DNA from: Aeromicrobium erythreum | GTDB taxonomy: Bacteria; Actinomycetota; Actinomycetes; Propionibacteriales; Nocardioidaceae | NCBI RefSeq assembly: GCF_001509405.1 | Contig: NZ_CP011502.1 | Location: forward strand, 868,001 to 932,000 | Direction of reading: 5' to 3' | Length of the DNA: 64,000 bases | Shown here: positions 16,746 through 25,708 of the stretch, piece by piece | Position numbering within the stretch: position 1 is the stretch's first letter | How the letters are laid out: each line of letters starts with the position of its first letter | Notes under the pieces: generated by a model | What the model was told of the DNA's origin: nothing | The model's database searches: none | Seen by the model: the letters and a program-made list of their open reading frames with translations, nothing else | Translations under genes and position numbers: made by a program

Positions 16746-18403
16746 GCGAGCGCCCCGGACCTGTCGCGCGCGCGACCTCGGCGCTGTTCGGCGGCGAGCG
16801 CAACGACGTCGCCGCCCGCCTCGACGGCCTCGGCGAGGCGGTCGAGGCCGCCCGGGGCCGTCTCGACGACACCCTGCTGGACCCCGCCGCGGCGCTCGCC
16901 GAGCGGGCCTCGGAGCGGCTGCGGCTCTCCGGCGAGCACACGATCGTGGCGCTCGCGGGTGCCACGGGCTCGGGCAAGTCCTCGCTCTTCAACTGCCTGA
17001 CCGACCTCGAGCTCGCCGGCGTCGGCGTGCGCCGTCCGACGACGTCGTGGGCCCTCGCGTGCTCGTGGGGACCCGACGGCGCGCAGGAGCTGCTCGAGTG
17101 GATGGGCATCCCCGCGCGCCACCAGGTGTCGCGCATGAGCATGCTCGACCGCTCGTCCGCCGACACGAAGCTCGACGGGCTCGTCCTGCTCGACCTGCCC
17201 GACCACGACTCCACCGAGGTCTCCCACCACCTCGAGATGGACCGGCTCGTCCAGTACGCCGACCTCCTCATCTGGGTCCTCGACCCGCAGAAGTACGCCG
17301 ACGCGGCCATCCACGACCGCTACATCCGGCCGATGGCGGCCTACCGCGACGTCACGCTCGTCGTGCTCAACCAGATCGACCGCATCCACTTCTCCGAGCG
17401 GGAGCGGGCGCTGGGCGACGTGCGCGCCATCCTCGACCGCGAGGGTCTGCCGGGCGTGCCGGTCCTCGGCGTCTCCGCGCACCGCGGCGACGGGGTCGAC
17501 GACCTCAAGCGCGAGCTCGCGCGCCGCATCCGCGCGAAGGCCTCCGCCAAGGAGCGCCTCGCGCAGGACATCGCGGCGTCGGCGGCGGGCATCGTCACGG
17601 TCGGGGGCCGCAGCGACATCCCGGGCATCACCGACATCGACCGCCAGGCGCTCGACCTCGCCCTGCTCGACAGCGTCGGCGCACCGCAGCTCGTCGAGGC
17701 GGTGGAGGCCTCGACGCTGCGCACCGCGCGCCGCCACACCGGCTGGCCGCCGCTGCGCTGGGTCGGACGCCTGCGCAAGGACCCGCTGCGCGAGCTCGGG
17801 ATCGACCCCGACGGCTCCATCGCCTCGCTCTCGCGTGCCGTGCGGCCCTCGGTCGGGCACGTCCAGCGCGCCCAGGCCGAGTCGGCCGTGCGCGAGATCT
17901 CCGAGAAGGCGGCCGTCGGCCTCGAGCGACCCTGGCGCGACGCCGTGCGCGAGGCGTCGGTGAGCACGAGCGCCGACGTCGTGCGCGAGCTCGACGAGAC
18001 CGTCGACCGCATCGACCTCGGCCTGTCCCGCACGCCGTTCTGGTGGCGCGCGGTCGACGTGCTGCAGTGGCTCGCGTTCGCGGCGCTCGTGGTCGGCGTC
18101 GGCTGGGGAGCCGTCGAGCTGCTCAGCGGCCTCGTGGGCTGGGAGGTGGGTGACGCGCCGGTCGTGGCAGGCACCTCGCTGCCGCTGCTGCTCCTCCTCG
18201 GCGGGCTGGTCGGCGGCGTGCTGCTGGCCGCGCTGTCCCGTGCCGCGGTGCGGACCAGTGCCCGGCGGCGGGCGCAGCAGGCCGACGCGACGCTGCGTCG
18301 CGCCGTCGCCGAGGTCTCCGAGCAGAAGGTCGTCGCGCCGCTGCAGGCCGAGCTCGACCGCTACGAGCGCTACCGCTCGGGCATCCTGCGCGCCCTGGGC
18401 TGA
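16742..18403 (+). CDS. Dynamin-like/YfjP-type GTPase, second of a pair
   Basis: The 553-residue protein has P-loop LAGATGSGKSSLFN near residue 72, switch I Thr in RRPTTSWALAC, DLPDHDS (G3) near 153, and NQIDRI (NxxD-type G4) near 210. C-terminal to a helical region are two transmembrane helices (about residues 440-500: WLAFAALVVGVGWGAVELL and LPLLLLLGGLVGGVLLAAL), then a coiled coil ending LDRYERYRSGILRALG. Its ATG overlaps the stop of the first GTPase, implying equimolar expression and hetero-oligomer formation. Known relatives assemble on membranes, at septa or under envelope stress. Substrate membrane and cue are unknown. Confidence 0.87.
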   Translation: MSERPGPVARATSALFGGERNDVAARLDGLGEAVEAARGRLDDTLLDPAAALAERASERLRLSGEHTIVALAGATGSGKSSLFNCLTDLELAGVGVRRPTTSWALACSWGPDGAQELLEWMGIPARHQVSRMSMLDRSSADTKLDGLVLLDLPDHDSTEVSHHLEMDRLVQYADLLIWVLDPQKYADAAIHDRYIRPMAAYRDVTLVVLNQIDRIHFSERERALGDVRAILDREGLPGVPVLGVSAHRGDGVDDLKRELARRIRAKASAKERLAQDIAASAAGIVTVGGRSDIPGITDIDRQALDLALLDSVGAPQLVEAVEASTLRTARRHTGWPPLRWVGRLRKDPLRELGIDPDGSIASLSRAVRPSVGHVQRAQAESAVREISEKAAVGLERPWRDAVREASVSTSADVVRELDETVDRIDLGLSRTPFWWRAVDVLQWLAFAALVVGVGWGAVELLSGLVGWEVGDAPVVAGTSLPLLLLLGGLVGGVLLAALSRAAVRTSARRRAQQADATLRRAVAEVSEQKVVAPLQAELDRYERYRSGILRALG

Positions 18404-18470
18404 GGCCACGGAGGCCGCGGACCACCGCGAGGCGCGGCACGTCGGCCGCCGTCGGTAGGCTGGGTGCCCT

Positions 18471-20153
<1,683 letters not shown>

Positions 20154-20174
20154 GCACTCCCATCATGCGAGACG

Positions 20175-20209
20175 CCGACGCCCCTTCCTGGCTCAGGAAG
20201 GGGCGTCGG
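20175..20209. terminator. Hairpin terminator after ettA
   Basis: A perfect 15-bp stem (20175-20189 with 20195-20209) has a 5-base loop. It lies 22 bp past the ettA stop and 23 bp beyond the end of the converging marR gene, so it can serve both. Confidence 0.82.
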
Positions 20210-20231
20210 TGACTCGAGGCGGGGCCCGACG

Positions 20232-20723
20232 TCAGAAGCCGCGACCCTCGAGGCCGGTGCGGACGGCCTCCAGGACCCGCCCGACGGCGGCGAGGTCCTC
20301 GCGGCTGCAGCGTGCGACGAGGTAGTCGTGGACGCCGCGCACGTGGGTGTGGGCGGCCTGGGCGAGCACGTCGTGGCCGTGGTCGGTGAGCACGGCGCTC
20401 ACGCCGCGACCGTCGGTGCAGCTCGCGGCACGGCGCACGATGCCGTCACGCTCGAGCCGCGCGATGGTGTGGGTGATGCGGCTGCGCGAGTGCGAGACGG
20501 CGGAGGCGAGCTCGGCCATGCGGATCGAGCGGTCCTCGGCCTCGGACAGGCGGACGAGGATCTCGTACTCGGCCATCGAGAGGTCGTGCGCGGCGCGCAG
20601 GTCGCGGTCGAGCTGGTCGAGGAGCACCGTCGAGCCGCCGAGGTAGGAGCGCCACCACCGCTGCTGCTCGGTGTCGAGCCAGGGCGTCGTGTCCGAGTTC
20701 TCGTCGATGGGGGCGCTGGTCAT
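20232..20723 (-). CDS. MarR-family transcriptional regulator
   Basis: The 163-residue protein has the MarR winged helix. LSMAEYEILVRLSEAEDRSIRMAELA leads into the recognition helix SHSRSRITHTIARLERDGIV, followed by the wing RRAASCTDGRGVSAVLTDHG. Terminal helices provide the dimer interface. It is divergent from the YceI gene; the 128-bp gap holds two TTGA-N4-TCAA palindromes, so autoregulation and control of yceI are likely. I start at MTSAPIDE; in-frame ATGs further upstream (MCPMTS, MKPQST) would extend it by up to 20 residues and run into the operator. The ligand is unknown; CTDGRG has a cysteine that could sense thiol stress. Confidence 0.9.
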   Translation of the reverse strand: MTSAPIDENSDTTPWLDTEQQRWWRSYLGGSTVLLDQLDRDLRAAHDLSMAEYEILVRLSEAEDRSIRMAELASAVSHSRSRITHTIARLERDGIVRRAASCTDGRGVSAVLTDHGHDVLAQAAHTHVRGVHDYLVARCSREDLAAVGRVLEAVRTGLEGRGF

Positions 20724-20768
20724 GGGGCACATCCTAGGTTCGTGGCGAGGCAGTCCAGGAGAGGGTGT

Positions 20769-20817
20769 TGATTGAGGCTTCAACTACATGGTAGCGTCTT
20801 CCTCGTTGACGGCTCAA
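20769..20817 (+). promoter_or_regulatory. yceI promoter with two TTGA-N4-TCAA operators
   Basis: Palindromes TTGAGGCTTCAA (20772-20783) and TTGACGGCTCAA (20806-20817) share the form TTGA-N4-TCAA, with centres 34 bp apart. A plausible promoter for yceI overlaps the first: -35 TTGATT at 20769-20774, 17-bp spacer, -10 TAGCGT at 20792-20797. The second operator would lie near the transcription start. The layout fits repression by the adjacent MarR protein; that it binds here is inference. Confidence 0.6.
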
Positions 20818-20851
20818 CCACGAGCCGCACCCCGACTTCAGGAGACACCTC

Positions 20852-21385
20852 ATGAGCATCACCACCGGCACCTGGAACCTCGACCCCACGCACACCGAGA
20901 TCGGCTTCGCCGTGCGTCACATCATGAGCAAGGTCCGCGGGAAGTTCGAGACCTTCGAGGGCTCGATCGTCAGCGCCGACCCGATCAGCGACTCGAAGGT
21001 CAGCGTCGAGGTCGACCTCTCCTCGATCAACACGGGCACCGCCGACCGTGACAACCACCTGCGCTCGAGCGACTTCTTCGACACCGAGACGCACCCGAAG
21101 ATGACCTTCACCAGCACCGGCGTCGTCCAGAAGTCCGACGAGTCCTTCGTCGTCAACGGCGACCTCACGATCAAGGGCGTCACCAAGCCCCTGCAGCTCG
21201 ACGTCGACTTCCTCGGCGAGGGCAAGGACCCGTGGGGCGGCACGCGCGTCGGCGTCGAGGCCACCGGCGAGATCAGCCGCAAGGAGTTCGGCATCGACTT
21301 CAACATCCCGCTCGAGGGCGACAAGGTCATGATCGGCGACAAGATCACCATCACGATCAACGCGGAGGCCGTGCTCGAGGCCTGA
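20852..21385 (+). CDS. yceI: YceI-family lipid/polyisoprenoid-binding protein
   Basis: The 177-residue protein is a complete YceI lipocalin-like barrel. TWNLDPTHTEIGFAVRHIM is the opening signature, then VEVDLSSINTGTADRDNHLRSSDFFD, HPKMTFTSTG, and the end strand GDKVMIGDKITITINAEAVL. Family members bind polyisoprenoids such as quinone or carotenoid precursors. There is no signal peptide, so unlike E. coli YceI this is cytoplasmic. A CAGGAGA ribosome-binding site precedes the ATG. It is probably controlled by the divergent MarR. Confidence 0.94.
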   Translation: MSITTGTWNLDPTHTEIGFAVRHIMSKVRGKFETFEGSIVSADPISDSKVSVEVDLSSINTGTADRDNHLRSSDFFDTETHPKMTFTSTGVVQKSDESFVVNGDLTIKGVTKPLQLDVDFLGEGKDPWGGTRVGVEATGEISRKEFGIDFNIPLEGDKVMIGDKITITINAEAVLEA

Positions 21386-21427
21386 GCCCGCACCGCACCC
21401 CTGCGCAGCGCGACTGCGACAGCACCT

Positions 21428-21463
21428 CTGGCGGCGTCCACCCTTACGGGTGGGCGCCGTCAG
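21428..21463. terminator. Hairpin between yceI and tetR ends
   Basis: A 16-bp stem with two imperfect pairs (21428-21443 with 21448-21463) closes a TTAC loop. It overlaps the tetR stop codon and serves two converging genes. Confidence 0.68.
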
Positions 21464-22038
21464 TCGTCGTGCGCCAGGACCATCCGCAGCGCCAGGCGGG
21501 CGTGCAGCTCGGCGACGTCCTGCGGCGTCTGCGGGCCGGTGGGGGAGAACCAGCGCACGAGGTCGATGCTGAGCGACAGGATCGCCCGGGTGGTGCCGAC
21601 GACGTCGTCGACGGCGAAGTCGCCCGAGGCGACGCCCGCCTCGAGCACGCGCTGCATGACGCGCTCGATGGCGCGACGCAGCGCGGCCACCTCGGAGCGG
21701 TGCTCCGGGGTCAGCGCGTCGAACTCGTACTGCACGATGCGGCCGACGCGGCTGTGCGACGCGTGCCAGGCGCTGAAGTCGTGCACGAAGCGCCGCAGAC
21801 GCTCGGGCGGGGCGGCGGCGGGGTCGTCGGCGGACTCCACGACCTGCAGGGCCGAGCGGTGCCCGTCGATGCTGACCGTGAAGAGCAGCGACTCCTTGGT
21901 GTCGTGGTGGACGTAGACCGCTGCCGGGCTCATGCCGGCGCGCGCCGCGATGTCGCGGGTCGTCGTGGCCGTGAAGCCCTTCTCGGCGAACGCCTCGACG
22001 GCGGCCTCCAGGAGCCGCTCGCGCGCTGTGGCGGTCAT
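21460..22038 (-). CDS. TetR-family regulator of acyl-CoA genes
   Basis: The 192-residue protein has the TetR DNA-binding domain: RERLLEAAVEAFAEKGFTATTTRDIAARAGMSPAAVYVHHDTKESLLF. The ligand-binding helices carry LRRFVHDFSAWHASHSRVG and similar. I start at MTATARER because AAAGGGA sits 7 bases upstream; MLSTDERDD at 22068 lacks a ribosome-binding site. It is divergent from an acyl-CoA dehydrogenase, thiolase and SDR operon. The spacer contains a 17-bp element repeated exactly in front of the SDR gene at 39.2 kb, so it is the likely repressor of both operons, probably relieved by an acyl-CoA. Confidence 0.9.
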   Translation of the reverse strand: MTATARERLLEAAVEAFAEKGFTATTTRDIAARAGMSPAAVYVHHDTKESLLFTVSIDGHRSALQVVESADDPAAAPPERLRRFVHDFSAWHASHSRVGRIVQYEFDALTPEHRSEVAALRRAIERVMQRVLEAGVASGDFAVDDVVGTTRAILSLSIDLVRWFSPTGPQTPQDVAELHARLALRMVLAHDD

Positions 22039-22085
22039 GACATCGTCCCTTTCGTCGGTTGACAGCATGGCCCATGCCGGGCACG

Positions 22086-22102
22086 CTAAGCAAGCGCTTA
22101 CC
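22086..22102. promoter_or_regulatory. Candidate TetR operator, site 1
   Basis: The sequence CTAAGCAAGCGCTTACC is an imperfect palindrome around AAGCGCTT. It lies between the divergent tetR and acyl-CoA dehydrogenase starts. Its exact reverse complement occurs at 39203-39219, before the SDR gene. I saw no third copy in the window. Confidence 0.7.
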
Positions 22103-22158
22103 TACTGGCGCGTCACTTCACGTCCGAGCACGAGACACACCAGAGCACGAGGGACCCG

Positions 22159-23304
22159 ATGGACCGCACCGTCTACACCGCCGACCACGAGGACTTCCGC
22201 GACACCTGCGCGACGTTCCTGGCCAAGAAGGTCGCCCCGCACATCGAGCAGTACATCGAGGACAAGGCCCTCCCGCGCGACTTCTGGCTGGCCGCGGGCG
22301 AGCTCGGCCTCCTCGGCCTGGAGATCCCCGAGGAGTTCGGCGGCGCCGGCGCCGAGGACTTCCGCTTCAACGCCGTCTGGGCCGAGGAGCTCAGCAAGGT
22401 CAGCGCCGCCCTCGCGTCCTGCGTCGGCATCCACTCCGACATCACCGCGCCGTACATCGTCGAGCTCGGCACGCAGGAGCAGAAGGAGCGCTGGCTGCCG
22501 AAGATCGCGTCGGGCGAGTGCCTGCTGGCCATCGGCATGACCGAGCCCGGCGGCGGGTCCGACCTCGCCGCGCTGAAGACCACCGCCGTCCGCGATGGCG
22601 ACGAGTGGGTCATCAACGGCTCCAAGACCTTCATCACCAACGGCTACAGCGCCGACCTCGTGGTCACCGCCGTCCGCACGTCGCCGGAGAAGGGCGCCAA
22701 GGGCATCACCCTCTTCGCCATCGAGGCCGGCGACGAGGGCTTCAGCCGCGGCCGCAAGCTCGACAAGGTCGGCCAGACCGAGTCCGACACCGCCGAGCTG
22801 TTCTTCGAGAACGTCCGCGTCGGCGACGACCGCATCATCGGCGAGCTCGACCGCGGGTTCATCCACATGATGCAGAAGCTCCCGCAGGAGCGGCTCAGCT
22901 GCGCGATCTCCAACATCGCCCACGCCAAGCAGATCCTCGTCGAGACCATCCAGTACGCCAAGGACCGCAAGGCGTTCGGCCAGGCCATCGGCAACTTCCA
23001 GTGGAACAAGTTCCTCATCGCCGAGCTCGTCACCAAGATTGAGGTCGCCGAGGCCTACCTCGACAACGCCGTCGCCGCCCACGCCGACGGGAAGTTCAGC
23101 GCCGTCGACGCCGCCAAGGCCAAGTGGTACACCTCCGACGTCCAGAACCAGGTGCTCGACCACTGCGTCCAGATCCACGGCGGCTACGGCTTCATGAACG
23201 AGTACCGCGTGGCCCGCGCCTGGCGTGACGCCCGCGTGACGCGCATCTGGGCGGGCTCCAACGAGATCATGAAGGAGCTCATCGGCCGCGACCTCGGCCT
23301 CTGA
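22159..23304 (+). CDS. Acyl-CoA dehydrogenase, long-chain/isovaleryl type
   Basis: The 381-residue flavoenzyme introduces the alpha,beta double bond into an acyl-CoA thioester. MTEPGGGSDLAALKT and the WVINGSKTFITNG loop bind FAD. The catalytic base appears to be Glu near residue 243 in MMQKLPQERLSCAI, the position used by long-chain and isovaleryl-CoA dehydrogenases. The alternative C-terminal site reads IWAGSNEIMKELIGR, with no Glu where medium-chain enzymes have YEGT. HGGYGFMNEYRVARAWRD is also typical. A GAGGGA ribosome-binding site precedes the ATG. It is first in an operon with a thiolase and an SDR under the divergent TetR. Confidence 0.94.
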   Translation: MDRTVYTADHEDFRDTCATFLAKKVAPHIEQYIEDKALPRDFWLAAGELGLLGLEIPEEFGGAGAEDFRFNAVWAEELSKVSAALASCVGIHSDITAPYIVELGTQEQKERWLPKIASGECLLAIGMTEPGGGSDLAALKTTAVRDGDEWVINGSKTFITNGYSADLVVTAVRTSPEKGAKGITLFAIEAGDEGFSRGRKLDKVGQTESDTAELFFENVRVGDDRIIGELDRGFIHMMQKLPQERLSCAISNIAHAKQILVETIQYAKDRKAFGQAIGNFQWNKFLIAELVTKIEVAEAYLDNAVAAHADGKFSAVDAAKAKWYTSDVQNQVLDHCVQIHGGYGFMNEYRVARAWRDARVTRIWAGSNEIMKELIGRDLGL

Positions 23305-23376
23305 GCAGCGCGCCCGTCCGGACCTGAGCACCAGGCCCGGGCTCCCCGCACGACCCCACCACCGGAAGGCAGCACC

Positions 23377-24594
23377 ATGACCGAAGCCGTCATCGTCTCG
23401 ACCGCCCGCTCGCCCATCGGCCGCGCCGTCAAGGGCTCGCTGAAGGACATGCGTCCCGACGACCTCACCGTGCAGATGGTGCAGGCCGCCCTCGAGAAGG
23501 TCCCCGGGCTCGACCCGAAGGACATCACCGACCTGCACCTCGGCGTCGGCCAGCCGGCCGGCGAGGCGGGTCACAACCTGGCGCGTGCCGTGGCCGTGCT
23601 CTCCGGCATGGACCACCTGCCCGGCGTCACCGTGAACCGCTACTGCTCGTCGTCGCTGCAGACCACCCGCATGGCGTTCCACGCCATCAAGGCCGGTGAG
23701 GGCGACGCCTACATCTCCGCCGGCGTGGAGACGGTGAGCCGCTTCCAGAACGGCTTCTCCGACCTGCCCGGCTCGGAGAACCCGCTGTTCGCCGACGCGA
23801 TCGCCCGCACCGCGAAGCGCGCCGAGGGCGGTGCCGACACCTGGACGGACCCGCGCGAGAGCGGCGAGCTCCCCGACCTCTACATCGCGATGGGCCAGAC
23901 GGCCGAGAACGTCGCCCAGCACCTCGGCATGAGCCGCGAGGAGCAGGACGAGTTCGGCGTGCGCAGCCAGAACCTCGCGGAGGCGGCCATCGAGTCCGGC
24001 TTCTGGGCGAAGGACATCACCCCGGTGACGCTGCCCGACGGCACCGTCGTGTCGAAGGACGACGGACCCCGCGCCGGCGTCACGCTCGAGGCCGTGAGCC
24101 AGCTCAAGCCGGTGTTCCGCCCCGACGGCACCGTGACGGCCGGCAACGCGTGTCCGCTCAACGACGGTGCCGCCGCCGTGGTCATCATGAGCGACGAGAA
24201 GGCCAAGGCGCTCGGCCTGACGCCCCTCGCGCGCATCGTCTCCACCGCCGTGACCGGCCTGTCTCCGGAGATCATGGGCCTCGGCCCGGTCGAGGCCATC
24301 CCGGCCGCCCTGCGCAACGCCGGCATGGGCATCGACGACATCGACCTCTACGAGATCAACGAGGCCTTCGCGGTCCAGTCGTGGGGCTCGGCGAAGGTGC
24401 TCGGCATCCCGCTGGAGAAGCTCAACGTCAACGGCGGCGCGATCGCCGTCGGTCACCCGTTCGGCATGACCGGCGCGCGCATCACCAGCACGCTCATCAA
24501 CTCCCTGCAGTGGCACGACAAGCAGTTCGGCGTCGAGTCGATGTGCGTCGGCGGCGGCATGGGCATGGCGATGGTCATCGAGCGGCTGTCCTGA
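23377..24594 (+). CDS. Acetyl-CoA acyltransferase (thiolase)
   Basis: The 405-residue enzyme has all thiolase landmarks. The nucleophilic Cys is in VNRYCSSSLQTT (about residue 89), the active-site His in AVGHPFGMTGAR (about 359), and the second Cys in SMCVGGGMGMAM (about 390). It cleaves 3-oxoacyl-CoA with CoA or runs in the reverse direction. It lies 72 bp after the acyl-CoA dehydrogenase, with a GGAAGG ribosome-binding site, and overlaps the following SDR start (TGATG). The operon lacks an enoyl-CoA hydratase, which must be supplied elsewhere. Confidence 0.94.
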   Translation: MTEAVIVSTARSPIGRAVKGSLKDMRPDDLTVQMVQAALEKVPGLDPKDITDLHLGVGQPAGEAGHNLARAVAVLSGMDHLPGVTVNRYCSSSLQTTRMAFHAIKAGEGDAYISAGVETVSRFQNGFSDLPGSENPLFADAIARTAKRAEGGADTWTDPRESGELPDLYIAMGQTAENVAQHLGMSREEQDEFGVRSQNLAEAAIESGFWAKDITPVTLPDGTVVSKDDGPRAGVTLEAVSQLKPVFRPDGTVTAGNACPLNDGAAAVVIMSDEKAKALGLTPLARIVSTAVTGLSPEIMGLGPVEAIPAALRNAGMGIDDIDLYEINEAFAVQSWGSAKVLGIPLEKLNVNGGAIAVGHPFGMTGARITSTLINSLQWHDKQFGVESMCVGGGMGMAMVIERLS

Positions 24595-25343
24595 TGGGTC
24601 GCTTCGACGGCAAGGTCGCGATCGTCACCGGCGCGAGCCGGGGGATCGGCCTGGGCATCGCGCAGCGACTCGTCGACGACGGGGCAAAGGTGCTGGTCAC
24701 GGCACGCAAGGCCGACGCGCTCGAGGAGGCCGTGGCGTCGCTCGGGGCCGACCGGGCCGCGTTCGTCGCCGGCTCGGGCGACGACGCCGCGCACCAGGAG
24801 GAGGCGGTCCGCACCGCGATCGAGCGGTTCGGTCGGCTCGACTTCCTCGTGAACAACACCGGCATCAACCCGGTGTACGGCCGCATGATCGACATCGACC
24901 TCGAGGCCGCGGCGAAGATCTTCGCGGTCAACGTGCTGTCGGCCGTCGCGTGGGCGCAGCAGGCGTACCGGCAGTGGATGGGCGAGCACGGCGGCGCGAT
25001 CGTCAACGTGTCGTCGGTGGCCGGGCTGAAGCCGGCCCCGAACATCGGCATGTACGGCGCGTCGAAGTCGGCGCTCATCCACGTGACCGAGGAGCTGGCG
25101 GTCGAGCTCGGCCCCGACATCCGGGTCAACGGTGTGGCGCCGGCCGTCGTGAAGACGAAGTTCGCGAAGGCGCTCTACGACGGTCGTGAGGACGAGGTGT
25201 CGGCCCCGTACCCGCTCAAGCGACTCGGCCTGCCCGAGGACATCGCCGGCGTCGTCGGGTTCCTGCTGTCCGACGACGCGGCCTGGCTGACCGGTCAGAC
25301 GATCACCGCCGACGGCGGCCTCCTGCTGACCGGCGGCGTCTGA
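24594..25343 (+). CDS. SDR-family oxidoreductase
   Basis: The 249-residue classical SDR has VAIVTGASRGIGLGIA at the NAD(P) site, DFLVNNTGINP (NNxG), Ser in NVSSVAGL and the catalytic YGASK near residue 153. The C-terminus WLTGQTITADGGLLLTGG is typical of FabG-like enzymes. ATG overlaps the thiolase stop. With the upstream genes it probably handles the hydroxyacyl/oxoacyl-CoA step of a beta-oxidation-like pathway; the actual substrate is not evident. A hairpin terminator begins 17 bp downstream. Confidence 0.92.
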   Translation: MGRFDGKVAIVTGASRGIGLGIAQRLVDDGAKVLVTARKADALEEAVASLGADRAAFVAGSGDDAAHQEEAVRTAIERFGRLDFLVNNTGINPVYGRMIDIDLEAAAKIFAVNVLSAVAWAQQAYRQWMGEHGGAIVNVSSVAGLKPAPNIGMYGASKSALIHVTEELAVELGPDIRVNGVAPAVVKTKFAKALYDGREDEVSAPYPLKRLGLPEDIAGVVGFLLSDDAAWLTGQTITADGGLLLTGGV

Positions 25344-25360
25344 CGTCGCTGCCGTCCTCG

Positions 25361-25395
25361 ACGACCCCGCGGCCACCTGGTGGCTGCGGGGTCGT
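25361..25395 (+). terminator. Hairpin terminator of the acyl-CoA operon
   Basis: A perfect 10-bp outer stem (ACGACCCCGC at 25361-25370 with 25386-25395) has a further paired GGCCACC/GGTGGCT interior. It follows the SDR stop by 17 bp. Confidence 0.75.
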
Positions 25396-25442
25396 CCGTC
25401 TGTGCCGAGGACCTGCTGCTGCGCTGCGTGACCTTCCCCGTC

Positions 25443-25565
25443 CATCGGTGGATCTGCAACCGCAGGAGTGCCCCTGATGTTGCTGAGGCACCGATGCGCA
25501 GGAGGTCGGCCGGTCGGTGTCGGGGCAACGACAGGAGCGTGTCTGCGGTTGCCCAGGCACCGATG
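25443..25565. repeat. Two 69-bp units of an inverted 18-bp motif
   Basis: Four copies of an 18-bp motif, consensus GTTGCNNNGGCACCGATG, alternate in orientation. They are inverted at 25443-25460, direct at 25479-25496, inverted at 25512-25529 and direct at 25548-25565. Both inverted copies and both direct copies are exactly 69 bp apart, so this is a tandem duplication of an inverted pair with 18-bp inner gaps. It lies between the SDR terminator and the FAS promoter, in a stretch (25396-25620) without a gene. Confidence 0.75.
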
Positions 25566-25620
25566 GGGGGAGGAGAAGCGGGCGGGTGGCGTGCGCCGCG
25601 TCGTGTGACACGAAGAACAT

Positions 25621-25653
25621 GAGGAAACCCTCGGAATAAACTTGAGGTTCCTC
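25621..25653 (+). promoter_or_regulatory. FAS-I promoter with two GAGG..CCTC boxes
   Basis: Box 1 GAGGAAACCCTC (25621-25632) and box 2 GAGGTTCCTC (25644-25653) flank TAAACT (25637-25642), a plausible -10. The same combination, TAAGGT followed 7 bases later by GAGGAAACCCTC, lies before the carboxyltransferase gene at 39.35 kb. The shared core is TAANNTTGAGG. This resembles the FasR/fasO logic of Corynebacterium glutamicum in linking FAS with acyl-CoA carboxylase, but I do not claim the same binding sequence. Confidence 0.65.
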
Positions 25654-25708
25654 TCACGTTTTGCGACGATGGGGGTTCCGCCCACCTGTCGCAGCGAGGT
25701 ATCACGAC

